64,000 nt of DNA from NCBI GenBank assembly GCA_018806915.1, contig JAGKQI010000049.1, positions 620,001 to 684,000 of the forward strand. The letters run 5' to 3'. Source of the stretch: Phytophthora colocasiae. Lineage: Eukaryota > Oomycota > Peronosporomycetes > Peronosporales > Peronosporaceae. Both the position numbers and the translations under genes were made by a program. Every line of letters begins with the position of its first letter. The stretch's first letter is position 1. Shown one piece after another: positions 1 through 9,094 of the stretch. The notes below the pieces were generated by a model, which had not been told where the DNA came from, made no database searches, and was given only the letters and a program-made list of their open reading frames with translations.

Positions 1-898
1 GCTAACTCGCAGTGGGAAGTAGACAAGAAAACGGAGCTAACGGAAGCAGTGGTTTCGACAAGTTGGCTTTGAAAGACCAATGTCAGTGTCGTTGCTCATT
101 TTTGGGTGTGAGATCTGTCGCTCTACATGGTGAGCCTGTGTTGCTATGATAGTTAGTAGAACATGTATATTGATACCAGTACTAAGTGTGCTACTTCATT
201 GGGTCAAACTTTGGGATTGATACCTAATTTGTTGCTGTAGAAACCTGCAGAAAAATGTGCTGAGCGATTGGAGTTTTGTTAAGGGTTAGTTACGTGGTAA
301 GCGCACTCGATTATTACATAAGCAATGCTCATTCAAAGCGGAAACCATGGAGCTGCAGCCGCTACTAGTATATGTAGACACTAAGACGCGTTTAAGGGCT
401 CGTTTTGGCGCCTTGTCGAGCAAGCATAACGACGTTGTTCCTATGATCGTGAATGTCTTCACGTTATTCAGAAGGGCAACTTCAACGTCGCTGGAGTTGA
501 AGTTTCTGTATGCTTTTTTTTTATTAAAGTGCCTCGAGAACTATGTTGCACTGATTGGGAAGCTGTTGCACTTCAACGTCGTGGATATATGTATAAGCTG
601 ACCGGGTCGCATATTGATCCATCGCTGGGGCGGTGACACTGCCAGGCATACCATATCCACCAGAGTCCCTCTGTAAAAAAAATACCTTGCTCACCGTGGT
701 GCTCGCTCATCGCTAGGTTAGGGATACACGCAAGTGAATGCAAACTATAGCTAGTAGTGTCCGAGGCGTCCAATATGTTCCATAAGGCATTCATTATGCT
801 GGGGTGATAGAACGAAGTTTGACGGAGCAGATTTTGCGTAGCTCATATTTCAATTTGCCAGCAACGAGCATCCAGCGACCAAGGCTTCTGCAACTGCA
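1..898. other. Left edge, no supported gene
   Basis: I find no coding region, RNA gene or repeat that I can support here. The open frames are short and have no recognisable domain or coherent composition. Confidence 0.4.
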
Positions 899-1621
899 AT
901 GTTTGCACCACGCAACCTCAAGGCTCACGGTCATGTTGAGCTCCACCGAGCGTTCTCGACGCTTGAAGCAAACCGTTTGCGGTCACTCGCTCGATCCGAA
1001 GATTTCTGGCTCCCGGATACTTGGGACGGTATCCTCATCGACGATCATCGAAGTCGTGCGGCACTCCCTGACGATACTGCGCGTGAGCTCACAATTGGTC
1101 TGGAGAAATTCATCAAGACCTTTTTTCCTGTGGCTACTGCGGCGGAGTGGGAATTTGTTAAGACAAGATCTGGGGCTCAGGACCAGCTCGTGCGACGCGA
1201 GTATGTGCCTGTGGAGTCTGGTAGAGCGGCCATGGATGTGTGCTCTCTCCCTGGGTCCGTCCTTATTGCTCTAGAGGACAACACATTTTTGTATGGCTAT
1301 GGGTGGAATCATTACATCGCCATGCAATCCAACCGGAAGCTTATCCGGCTTAACAAGGGCGACCTCATTCTATTCCGAGGCGACTTCATTTTTTCACTGG
1401 CGGGGTGTCAACGTGTGTTCATGGGATCCTCGATACTCCGCGTTACGCTCGACAGGTCACTCATGTTCCTGATTTCGTTCAGGTGGAAGACGACACTCGC
1501 CCTGTTGATGAGAAGTTTTGCTTCGTTTGGAACTGTCCGTTCCGGGGCGACCTCGCTTCGGAAGCACCTGAACCGTTACCATGGAATGGTTTTCAACTCC
1601 GTGCGCCCGACACTTGACTAA
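899..1621 (+). pseudogene. Frameshifted hypothetical protein with a C2H2-like zinc finger
   Basis: The frame opened at 899 gives about 165 coherent residues, ending with the segment KGDLILFRGDFI near 1390. A neighbouring frame (from about 1402) then carries the coherent continuation (TPRYARQVTHVPDFVQVEDD and the Cys pair of FCFVWNCPF). The first frame resumes with the His pair of RKHLNRYH near 1560-1585. Read together, the Cys-x4-Cys and His-x4-His spacing looks like a C2H2 or BED-type finger at the C-terminus. This needs two frameshifts, near 1395 and 1540, so I call it a pseudogene. The substrate and family are unknown to me. A beta-rich region before the finger could be a jelly-roll or dioxygenase-like fold, but I see no clear iron-binding triad. 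Confidence 0.5.
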
Positions 1622-1930
1622 CGGTGCACAGGAGGGGTCTAAAAAGCTAGTTACGTCTTCTTAGGGTTTCTGTTTAGTTTTTCATGCTGCTGTGACGCGT
1701 GTAGTACAAAAGCTTTGCAACCCCTGTCAATATATGTTCCTTTTACCATTTCTCCAGCGTAAACTATGCCGAGTGATACAACTATGGAATTCATGTGCTA
1801 AGCCCCCTGACAAGACCAGCAAGCGGTGCAAAGAGCACGGCTGTGGAGAGGGAGAAAGAACCTGTATATGTTAAAAGTGACCATGACTTCACACCAAATG
1901 CGAGACATCTTTATCCGTTCTATTTGGTTG
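1622..1930. other. Spacer, nothing recognised
   Basis: This is sequence between the zinc-finger pseudogene and the aconitase remnant. No supported ORF, repeat or RNA was seen. Confidence 0.3.
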
Positions 1931-2645
1931 CTAGGCACCCTTCCCAAGTTTGTCTGACTGTTCGAACCGCTTAGGCATGCTCTTCTTCATCAAGTTCTGA
2001 ATGCTGCCGTTCTTATACCAGCCGATCCGGTCGTCGTTGAACGTGTGGCTTACCGTGATGTCGAACGGAGCGGTACCAGGGGCGGGCGTCACGAACAGGG
2101 TCAGCGGCTTGCCAGGGCGTGACGATTTGCAAACCGAGGATGCCGACCCTGCCGTTGCCCGAGATCTTGTTGTAGTCCACCGGATTGGCGAACGTCAACG
2201 TCAGCATACCCTGCTTGTTCAGGTTCGTCTCACTCACGATCACGGTGCATTCACTGAGGTGACGTTGCCCCAGCGCAGCCTGCTCATGCAGCTGCCCTCA
2301 CCGTAGTTCTCGTCACCAATCACAATTTAGCTGACACCGTTCGCCTTGCACTGGTTGGCGACTTGGCGAACTCACCCGTAAACTAGTTCAGCACGCTGTT
2401 CGTCGTTCTCAGCGTTCTCGGCACCGACAGAGGTTGTGTCGAAGTGGCCGCGGTACTTGAGCAACGGTCCAGCCATACCGATGTGGTTGGTAGTGCACTT
2501 GCCCTTCTCCAGGATCGGCACCGGCATATCAACCGTATCCTTGTCATCCCACTCGTCGAACACGTACAGGAACGCCAAATGCTCACTCTTTGGTTCAATG
2601 TTCAAGTCCAGACCGTTTCACCGCTGAGATCGACACAACGGGTCA
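1931..2645 (-). pseudogene. Decayed 3' end of an aconitate hydratase gene
   Basis: Reading down the minus strand, several frames carry the aconitase swivel domain. Near 2500 is KGKCTTNHIGMAGPLLKYRG, followed by a GAxNAEN segment. Near 2310 is IVIGDENYGEGS, which matches the active-site serine loop region of the family. Near 2220 are SETNLNKQGMLTLTFANP and then VGILGL. The C-terminal tail ends at a TAG at 1931-1933. Aconitase interconverts citrate and isocitrate through a [4Fe-4S] cluster, mostly in mitochondria. The cluster-binding N-terminal two thirds are absent. In-frame stops and frameshifts (for example just after VYG near 2374) rule out a functional gene. It lies on the same strand as, and just beyond, the Helitron RepHel stop codon. 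Confidence 0.85.
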
Positions 2646-2805
2646 AGTCCTTGTGGCTATAGTTCGTGCACGACCAAACCGTTCACCGCACTCAACAATC
2701 CGAGTTTTACTTAATTGAGTCGGGGATCAACGCACCCTGACGGTGTTCGGTCACAATAGATTTATTGTTACCATTTGATTAATGTATTGAATGGAACGAA
2801 CACGG

Positions 2806-2936
2806 TTATGAATTATGTAGTCGAGCAATAGTTTCGCAGCTGAGGCGCTCGAGACGAGCCTCTTCATCGATTGCAGCTTGCGGGGGTCGGGCCCAAGCAA
2901 TTATATCGCTCGTTAGATGTGATAGTGCTGCAAAAG
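2806..2936 (-). pseudogene. Displaced C-terminal end of the Helitron RepHel protein
   Basis: This is the final 3' segment of the minus-strand Helitron gene whose main part begins at 20097. If element I and one copy of the CAGA duplication are removed, the helicase frame runs without a break from TSRS at 20101-20112 into this segment. It then reads AFAALSHLTSDIIAWARP and continues to a TAA at 2806-2808. The segment is open throughout. This shows that element I inserted into the coding sequence rather than beside it. Confidence 0.85.
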
Positions 2937-2940
2937 CAGA
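2937..2940. repeat. Left target-site duplication (CAGA) of element I
   Basis: CAGA lies immediately before the 5' LTR and is repeated at 20097-20100 immediately after the 3' LTR. A 4-bp duplication fits Ty3/gypsy integrases. Confidence 0.85.
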
Positions 2941-4637
2941 TGACATGATGTTAATTCCGATTTTCGAGCGACAGGTGGATATTACGTTACGATGTGATTG
3001 GTTATACTATGGGTTATAAGCGAAAGGGACTTTGGGACGCGGCTGCACCCGTGCGACATCTGTGGAAGATTGTGGATAAACCTTCGCCTGACTGTAAAGG
3101 GGCCCAAAGGACCAGAAGTGTACTTCAGAGTGTGCACAACTCTGAAGGTCGACTACACTCTGTCTGGTCACCGGACTTTCCCCGACGATGAGTGCCTAAG
3201 TTCTGGCGGAAAGTCTCTCAGAAGAACGTATCTCTGAGAGACCTCATCCCGTTACCGTCCAGCGCGACGATGGATGGTTCAAGGATTTACAATATATACC
3301 CACAGAGACCAAGTATCGCGCGCCGGACGCTTGTACTGCCGCGCGCACCCGCGCAACCCTCAGGATCTTCATGTACGTTGAAGCATTAGTGCTCCGTACT
3401 CTGGTTTCTTACTCAAGACTCTGGTATCTCTAACTCTGAGTGACTAAGACTCTGGAAACCAAGTTATATCAGACTCTGAAAACCAGGATACCAGGCCCTG
3501 AAACCACCGAAGATTCAAGACCATACTGAGACCAAGTGAACCCAAGTTCAAGTCACGCATTCAAGTGATTACTGACCTGCACATCCCCCGTAATGACGTC
3601 TCTACCTGTCAACCCATCGAGATCGGCTGCACAGACTGCATACTGAGACCAAGTCAAATCACCAGATGTATACAAAGACCAAGAGTACCTGAGATATGAA
3701 GACTGACTGCATAAAGGACGCAAAAGACGACAAGAAGAAGAGAGTTACCAGAGATATATGATAGTTATGAGGAAGATAAACGATAAACAGAGTTCAATTT
3801 GCTTGCTACTGCACAAGTCCGCTTGAGAGGTATCCAAGCCACTGCGTCATCACGTACGTCGTGTGATCTCCACCAAATTCAATCCCCTTAGGTGGAGATC
3901 AGGTAACGTAGAGACCTGAAAGGACCCGCCTATTCCATATCCTAGTTGGGTCGTTTTTTTTGTCTCTAGCGGTAGCCCATTTCATATTGATCGTTTGGAC
4001 AGGCTCTGGAAACTAGACAGTCGTTTTCAGAGTGCAAGGTAGACTGTTATATATAGCCGATTGTATTGGTTTATATTTTCCCTCTATACAAGAGGGTGGT
4101 GCGCGAACGTAAAGGGATACCAGACAGACCAGGTGTCTGGTAGCAAGTCCCTAGTTGACCTGGAGTGTTAGCCCACCGTTCAAGGGCCTAGAAAGAATAA
4201 GAACGGCTGTATATATTTGTATATTTTCGAACTCTGTGTATTGGTTGTTTATCTCTGAAAGTCAGGTATCTCGGTTCTGGATTTGTGATATTCAGACACC
4301 GATTTTCAGGCTTTCTCTGGTATATTAACCTCTTTTCGACCGCCGACTTCCTGGAAACCATCTTGGTTCCCAGAGATTCCGACTCCCGAACGCTCCTGGA
4401 AGGATTTCCTGAATACCGACATCAGACTCCAAGGGAACCCCAACTTCTCTTCACAACACATTCTCAGACTCCGGCGAGGGTCATATTTCTGAAGACAACG
4501 AACCCACGAGGATACCGCAAGGTACCACACGCCAACCTACCGTTGTACTGCTCTGAAAACCCCTTTTCAGTAGTCGTATAACTAGGGTTCACTATACGCC
4601 CCTGCTCCGCGACCAAAGTTTCACCGACTTCGCGACA
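2941..4637 (+). repeat. 5' LTR of element I (1,697 bp)
   Basis: The LTR begins TGACATGATG and ends CGCGACA, with the canonical TG...CA ends. It repeats at 18412-20096. A TATATATAG stretch near 4049-4057 could be the promoter TATA region, and AT-rich stretches near 4209-4222 may help 3'-end formation. The LTR contains many copies of a CTCTGRAAACC-like motif (for example near 3448, 3474, 4004 and 4550). Short ORFs inside it recur in both LTRs and have no recognisable domain, so I do not count them as genes. Confidence 0.93.
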
Positions 4638-4639
4638 AC

Positions 4640-4658
4640 TGGTGCGCGTGCCCGGATC
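4640..4658 (+). promoter_or_regulatory. Primer-binding site of element I
   Basis: TGGTGCGCGTGCCCGGATC starts two bases after the LTR. Its complement ends in ACCA preceded by a 7-nt and a 5-nt segment, as in the acceptor and T stems of a tRNA 3' end. A full-length tRNA is therefore the likely primer for minus-strand synthesis. I cannot assign the isoacceptor. Confidence 0.65.
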
Positions 4659-4730
4659 TTTGGAATCGTGATATCACCGGATTTGAGATTACAAGAAGAG
4701 AAAGTTTCCTGTCAAGCGACTATATTCAAG

Positions 4731-7082
4731 ATGGCTACGCCAGGATCTACGAGAGGAGGACGCCGTGGTCGTGGTCGGAGTACTCCGACGCGTCAGTCCA
4801 AGCGTCTACAAGGTTTGCCGCCTGAGGAGCAACCAGACTTGGACGCTATCCAGAAGGCGGCTCGCGAGAAGAGGAAGGCTGCGAGAGAGATGAAGGCGGC
4901 CGAGAGTGTGAACGTCCCAGAACCGGCGGTCGAAGACCAGCCTGCTGAGGAACCAGAAGCTCAAGAGACACCTGCTGTCCCTGGTGAACAAGGTTCTGAA
5001 GGCCCGTCAGAAGTCGAAGCTTCTGGTGACGAGGTGACCACTGCCCGCGAGGGTGGTGATGAGGCGTCTGAGGGAGGCGCCGATATGGTTGAGTCCCCGG
5101 AAGTGATCGATCTGTGTTCAGACTCGGCAACTTCCGGCCAGTCCGTGGATGAAGTGAAACCAGAACCTGGACTCTCTGAAGAACATGTTCCACGGTCCCC
5201 AAAGTCTGAAGACGCACCAATGTCTGATGACATGGCGATCAAGTCTGAAGAGTCTCTGAAGACACCGTCTGATGAGTCTGGGAGGGCTGATTCGCTTGAC
5301 GGGGAACGAGCTCTGAAGTATGTACGTCGTGAGTTCCGCCGTTGGAGAGATATGGACACAGGCAAGGTCGTCCCGCCAAGCATCGAATATATGTGGCCGA
5401 CGATGAAGCCTAGTGCTGATGCTTTCCAGAAGGCTGCTGCAGCGACCGGCGACTACATCAAATGGCGATGTTCCTCCGTTTTCCCCGAGGATATGTGGAT
5501 CTCCGAGTTTCACGCGAGGCGTCATGGTTTTGGTTGGATCCAAGACCTATCTTATGTTGAGATTCCGATGAGCACGTTGACAGCACCGGAGTGTGTGGCT
5601 GTTCTTCAGACAATGTTGTACGAGGCAGGATTCGAATTCCAGAATCTCCTCCCAACCTGGTCTCAGACGCAGGCGTCAGCCGTCGTTGGGTCTCAAGTAC
5701 GCAGTGTGGCGTCCGAACTTCAGGGTCGACTCGCAGTGGAATTGGTTGAGTGGGCCACAGTGACCGCCAGGTTACAAGTTTGCCGACTCCCAGACAGCAT
5801 GAAGCAAGAAGACACAACTGGCAAGAACGAAGCAGACAGTATATTACCTGACAAGGATGCTGATCTACAAGGACAACGGCTGATCATGCGACTCCGGGTA
5901 ACCGGACTCCGAGTGACGCACAGCTCTGATGGTTCCAGCAGTGACGAGCCGCCGCAGTCCAAGCGCTTACAGCAGAGACCGCCGCGCCCACAAATCCCGT
6001 CGACACCGTCAGCTTTATCGACGCCATCGCTATCTTCACTGCCGCAGTACGAGAGCCGCTCTGATAACACGCGACCCGAGTCTGAAAATCCAATGTCCGA
6101 AGATCGCAGCATCTCTCAGACTCAGATGTCGGACGTGCCAATTCCCAGTGTCATTGGGACCTCAGACGACCAGTCGTCGGGTTTCCAGACCTCACGAGGA
6201 AGCTCTACGGACTCGTCCTTGATGTCCATGAGTCGAGGGGCAGCATCACATATGCCGCCGCCCACAGGAAGTCTGGCGTTAATCGCTCAGGGCGCTGATG
6301 TAGGAGGAACAGTCTCTGAAGGCATGGGGATCCAAGTGACGCGAACGCTGTTACCAGTGAAACCAGAGTCCGAGGATGTCGACATGCCGGAAGAGAGACC
6401 AGAGGTGCCGGGCGCGGAATCTGGGAACCAGGTGTCTGTCGGAAGTTCTTCACGGGATTTCAAACAATTGTCTCCGGAGATCTTGCCGGTATCTGCCTCC
6501 ACCCAAAGCGAAAGTCACCAGAGCCACCGCCAAAGTGTGAAGAGTGAAGACCTTCCGAGACCACCGTCCCGACGTTTGAGTTCCATCGCGTCGAGTCGTA
6601 CGAAGTCTGAAGCTCGAAGCTCTCAGAGGTCGGGGCCTGCCCAGATCGAGTTGAACATCATGAGACAACAACAGGAGTGGCAAAGCCGGATGGAGCAAGC
6701 GCAGATGGAGTTTTTGGCCCGAGAACGCTTGGAGACTATGGAACGCGATCGTCGTCGAGAGCAACGTGACTTGGAGGCAAGACGCGAAATTCAGACGCTC
6801 ACCGAGCGCTTGTTGAAGTCAGAAAACGCGAGGCTGGAGGCTGAGAGACGCGCCGACGATGCTGAAGAACGTAGAAGTCTGGTGTCTGAAAGCAAGCTCA
6901 GGAATCGCAGCGCGGCAGAGTTGGAAACTCTGAAAACGGAGCTCCAGAACTCTGAAAATCAACGGCTGGAATCAGTGTTTGCTGAACGCTGGCGACAAAG
7001 AGAGGCTGAGATTGAAGCCGAACGTGCGCGTGCGACTGACGAGATGAAACGGGACTGGATTTCTCAAATGGAAGCCTTATAA
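4731..7082 (+). CDS. gag: Element I gag, N-terminal part (coiled-coil, acidic and Ser-rich)
   Basis: The first in-frame ATG is at 4731 (MATPGSTRGGRRGRG). The frame is open upstream to 4668 only through a GTG. The 783-aa product begins with an Arg/Gly-rich basic segment and continues through acidic, Ser/Pro-rich low-complexity sequence with many SE, SD and KSE repeats. It ends in a charged coiled coil from about 6650 (RMEQAQMEFLARERLE). The frame stops at TAA 7080-7082 and the same frame reopens at once with the capsid and zinc-knuckle part. It is probably the N-terminal, assembly-directing part of a very long Gag of about 1,410 residues. I do not recognise a separate domain between residues 1 and 600. 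Confidence 0.8.
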   Translation: MATPGSTRGGRRGRGRSTPTRQSKRLQGLPPEEQPDLDAIQKAAREKRKAAREMKAAESVNVPEPAVEDQPAEEPEAQETPAVPGEQGSEGPSEVEASGDEVTTAREGGDEASEGGADMVESPEVIDLCSDSATSGQSVDEVKPEPGLSEEHVPRSPKSEDAPMSDDMAIKSEESLKTPSDESGRADSLDGERALKYVRREFRRWRDMDTGKVVPPSIEYMWPTMKPSADAFQKAAAATGDYIKWRCSSVFPEDMWISEFHARRHGFGWIQDLSYVEIPMSTLTAPECVAVLQTMLYEAGFEFQNLLPTWSQTQASAVVGSQVRSVASELQGRLAVELVEWATVTARLQVCRLPDSMKQEDTTGKNEADSILPDKDADLQGQRLIMRLRVTGLRVTHSSDGSSSDEPPQSKRLQQRPPRPQIPSTPSALSTPSLSSLPQYESRSDNTRPESENPMSEDRSISQTQMSDVPIPSVIGTSDDQSSGFQTSRGSSTDSSLMSMSRGAASHMPPPTGSLALIAQGADVGGTVSEGMGIQVTRTLLPVKPESEDVDMPEERPEVPGAESGNQVSVGSSSRDFKQLSPEILPVSASTQSESHQSHRQSVKSEDLPRPPSRRLSSIASSRTKSEARSSQRSGPAQIELNIMRQQQEWQSRMEQAQMEFLARERLETMERDRRREQRDLEARREIQTLTERLLKSENARLEAERRADDAEERRSLVSESKLRNRSAAELETLKTELQNSENQRLESVFAERWRQREAEIEAERARATDEMKRDWISQMEAL

Positions 7083-7088
7083 CAGCGA

Positions 7089-8978
7089 ATGAAAGTCATG
7101 GAAGCCGAGCGCGACAGGGAGAAAGAAAGTTCTCAGAACATGCAGCGGTTCCAAGCCGGTCAGTTGAGAAACATTCGTGCAACATTATCTCAAGTTCAAG
7201 AAGCGCGAAGGGTCGGCCACCCTGATCCAGCAACTTCAAACCAAGCGTTACAAACAGGCAACCCTGAGGTTGCAACTATGTATCCAGTATCAGGGTCAGA
7301 AATCAGGAGTGACGCAAGAAGGGTTGGGGTTGAACCCATGTCACATTCACCGGCTCTCAAGACGGAATCTCGAGAGGTTGCAACCTTCCAGCAAGGCACC
7401 CCTGCGCGAAGCGCGGGGACGAAGCGAGTGAAGGCCGAGAGGAATGGCGGCGCTACTACTGCTACGGCCACCCAGGTAACTCAAGCAACTTCGGTGACAG
7501 AGACCAAGGGCGATACCAGACGTGCGCCTACTCCGAAGCGAGATCCGCCGCAGAAAACTGAAGCTAGGCGGCCTAATGGAGATCGAAGAGCGTCCCGCAG
7601 AGCGAAGCGTCATGATAGAGCACCAGACTCTGGTGGAGACTCTGACGATTCAAGTTCAGACTCTGCGAGCTCGTCATCGGAGGACTCAGAGCCAGGTGAA
7701 GTGGTGAATCTGACGGCAGCAACTCAAGCACAAGCCGGAACCACACTTCTGACGCTAAGGCCGTTCATGAACTCGAACAACCTTGGGGAATTCGATCCCA
7801 GAGCTACTCTCAGGGAACGTGTCCACTGGTGGGAGCGATTTACGAATATGGCTTCTCAAGGAGGTTGGTCGACTAAGACGCGCATCCAGGAACTTAAGTT
7901 GAAGCTCCCTGTGTCTGCGCGAGACTGGTTTAACCAGCTGCCCAAAAGTGTGTCCCGTGACTGGAAAGAGCTGTCTTCAGAGTTCAAGAAACGTTATTGC
8001 AAAGCTCGGTCATCGTATTCTGAGAGATACTTCACTATGGCTATGAAAGACTCTGAGACCCCGCTTGAATTTTTCTACCGACTCAATTCTGCCGCTGGAA
8101 AAGCTGACATCGATTTCCGGAAGTCGTCCAAGCGTCTTGAGAAGCATGTACTGCGATTCATCACGAAGCTTAAGGATGCACGCCTGAAAACGTCGCTGCA
8201 AGGTCAGAGATTTCGACGAATTTCAGACTTGGAATACGCGTTGCAGCAAGATGAAGATGTGTGGCGAACTGGTGACCAAGAAATGACCCCTGCCAAGACT
8301 CGAGACTTCCGGGCTGACAATATTCCGCGAGGACAGTTCAAGCCCAAGCGTGTGCATCGGACTTATGTCGCAAGAGATATGGATTCTGAAGACTATGATT
8401 CTGACAACTCTGAAGATCATAAGGAGTCTTTGAAACCCAATCAGGATACCAGAGATCAGACAGGCGATTCCAGAACTCCAAGTGCGACTTCAGAGTCTAC
8501 CCGCGATGAAAGTACTGCGCAGGCATCTTCGAACAATTCAAAGGCCCCACCAAGTGCAGACTGGACGCAGACTCTGACGAATGAGGTATATCGAGTGATG
8601 GATAACATGGGATGGCGTCCGCCGCCCCAGTCCCCGTCTGGATCGTCAGGTCAAGGATTCCAACAGAGGCGTCATGAAAATAGTGGCTACTGGAACAAGT
8701 TCTGTGAAAAATGTCAACGCTCAGGACACTCAGAAGAAGATTGCTGGAGAGACGTCACGTGTGACCGATGTCAGGAAAAGGGACACCCGAGTCGAATGTG
8801 TCGGATGCCACCCTGTGAAGTATGTGGAAGAGTACACCCTGGAAAACCCTGTGAAGATCTGAAAACTCTGGAAGCACTCAAGCAACTCGCTCGACAAGGT
8901 GCACTCAAGGACATGCCGAACCACCTACGGGAGAAACTCCTGGGTGATGAGGCAGACTCTGGGAAGCCGTTAAACTAA
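7089..8978 (+). CDS. gag: Element I gag, capsid and nucleocapsid part
   Basis: This continues the frame of the preceding ORF after a single TAA, starting at an ATG at 7089. The first ~215 residues continue the coil and a basic low-complexity stretch. The retrotransposon-gag capsid region follows at about 7740-8275 (HWWERFTNMASQGGW, DWFNQLPKSV, SSEFKKRYC). An acidic linker leads to three zinc knuckles: CEKCQRSGHSEEDC (8701-8742), CDRCQEKGHPSRMC and CEVCGRVHPGKPC, the last with one residue fewer before the His. It packages element RNA into virus-like particles. It ends at TAA 8976-8978, just before a strong predicted hairpin. Pol is in the +2 frame relative to the window, gag in +3. Confidence 0.88.
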   Translation: MKVMEAERDREKESSQNMQRFQAGQLRNIRATLSQVQEARRVGHPDPATSNQALQTGNPEVATMYPVSGSEIRSDARRVGVEPMSHSPALKTESREVATFQQGTPARSAGTKRVKAERNGGATTATATQVTQATSVTETKGDTRRAPTPKRDPPQKTEARRPNGDRRASRRAKRHDRAPDSGGDSDDSSSDSASSSSEDSEPGEVVNLTAATQAQAGTTLLTLRPFMNSNNLGEFDPRATLRERVHWWERFTNMASQGGWSTKTRIQELKLKLPVSARDWFNQLPKSVSRDWKELSSEFKKRYCKARSSYSERYFTMAMKDSETPLEFFYRLNSAAGKADIDFRKSSKRLEKHVLRFITKLKDARLKTSLQGQRFRRISDLEYALQQDEDVWRTGDQEMTPAKTRDFRADNIPRGQFKPKRVHRTYVARDMDSEDYDSDNSEDHKESLKPNQDTRDQTGDSRTPSATSESTRDESTAQASSNNSKAPPSADWTQTLTNEVYRVMDNMGWRPPPQSPSGSSGQGFQQRRHENSGYWNKFCEKCQRSGHSEEDCWRDVTCDRCQEKGHPSRMCRMPPCEVCGRVHPGKPCEDLKTLEALKQLARQGALKDMPNHLREKLLGDEADSGKPLN

Positions 8979-8979
8979 T

Positions 8980-9016
8980 ATGCCCGTCGGATGGGGATCC
9001 GAAACGCGCCGGGCAT
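8980..9016 (+). promoter_or_regulatory. Stem-loop at the gag-pol junction of element I
   Basis: Immediately after the gag stop, ATGCCCG (8980-8986) pairs perfectly with CGGGCAT (9010-9016). Inside it TCGGAT (8987-8992) pairs with ATCCGA (8997-9002) around a GGGG loop, leaving a 7-nt bulge AACGCGC. The position suggests a role in how pol is translated after gag (recoding or reinitiation), but that is inference. Confidence 0.55.
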
Positions 9017-9094
9017 GGCGTTACCCCAGAGTTGTGTGTTCTAGTGTGTGTAGGGCCAGAGCTGAGAAAGATTCACGATAACACTCAACAATGC

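Noticed and set aside
804..1274. Overlapping 156-codon frame in the zinc-finger pseudogene region
   Set aside because: Ser/Leu/Arg-rich, without coherent segments. The frame from 899 carries the recognisable sequence.
2700..2805. Candidate Helitron 3' terminus (ACTCAA...TTGAGT and CACC...GGTG pairs)
   Set aside because: Loops are too long or stems too short, and no CTRR end with the expected spacing was found.
3000..3400. Short ORFs repeated at 2994-3389 and 18465-18893
   Set aside because: They lie inside the two LTRs, so duplication is explained. No domain or start context supports translation.
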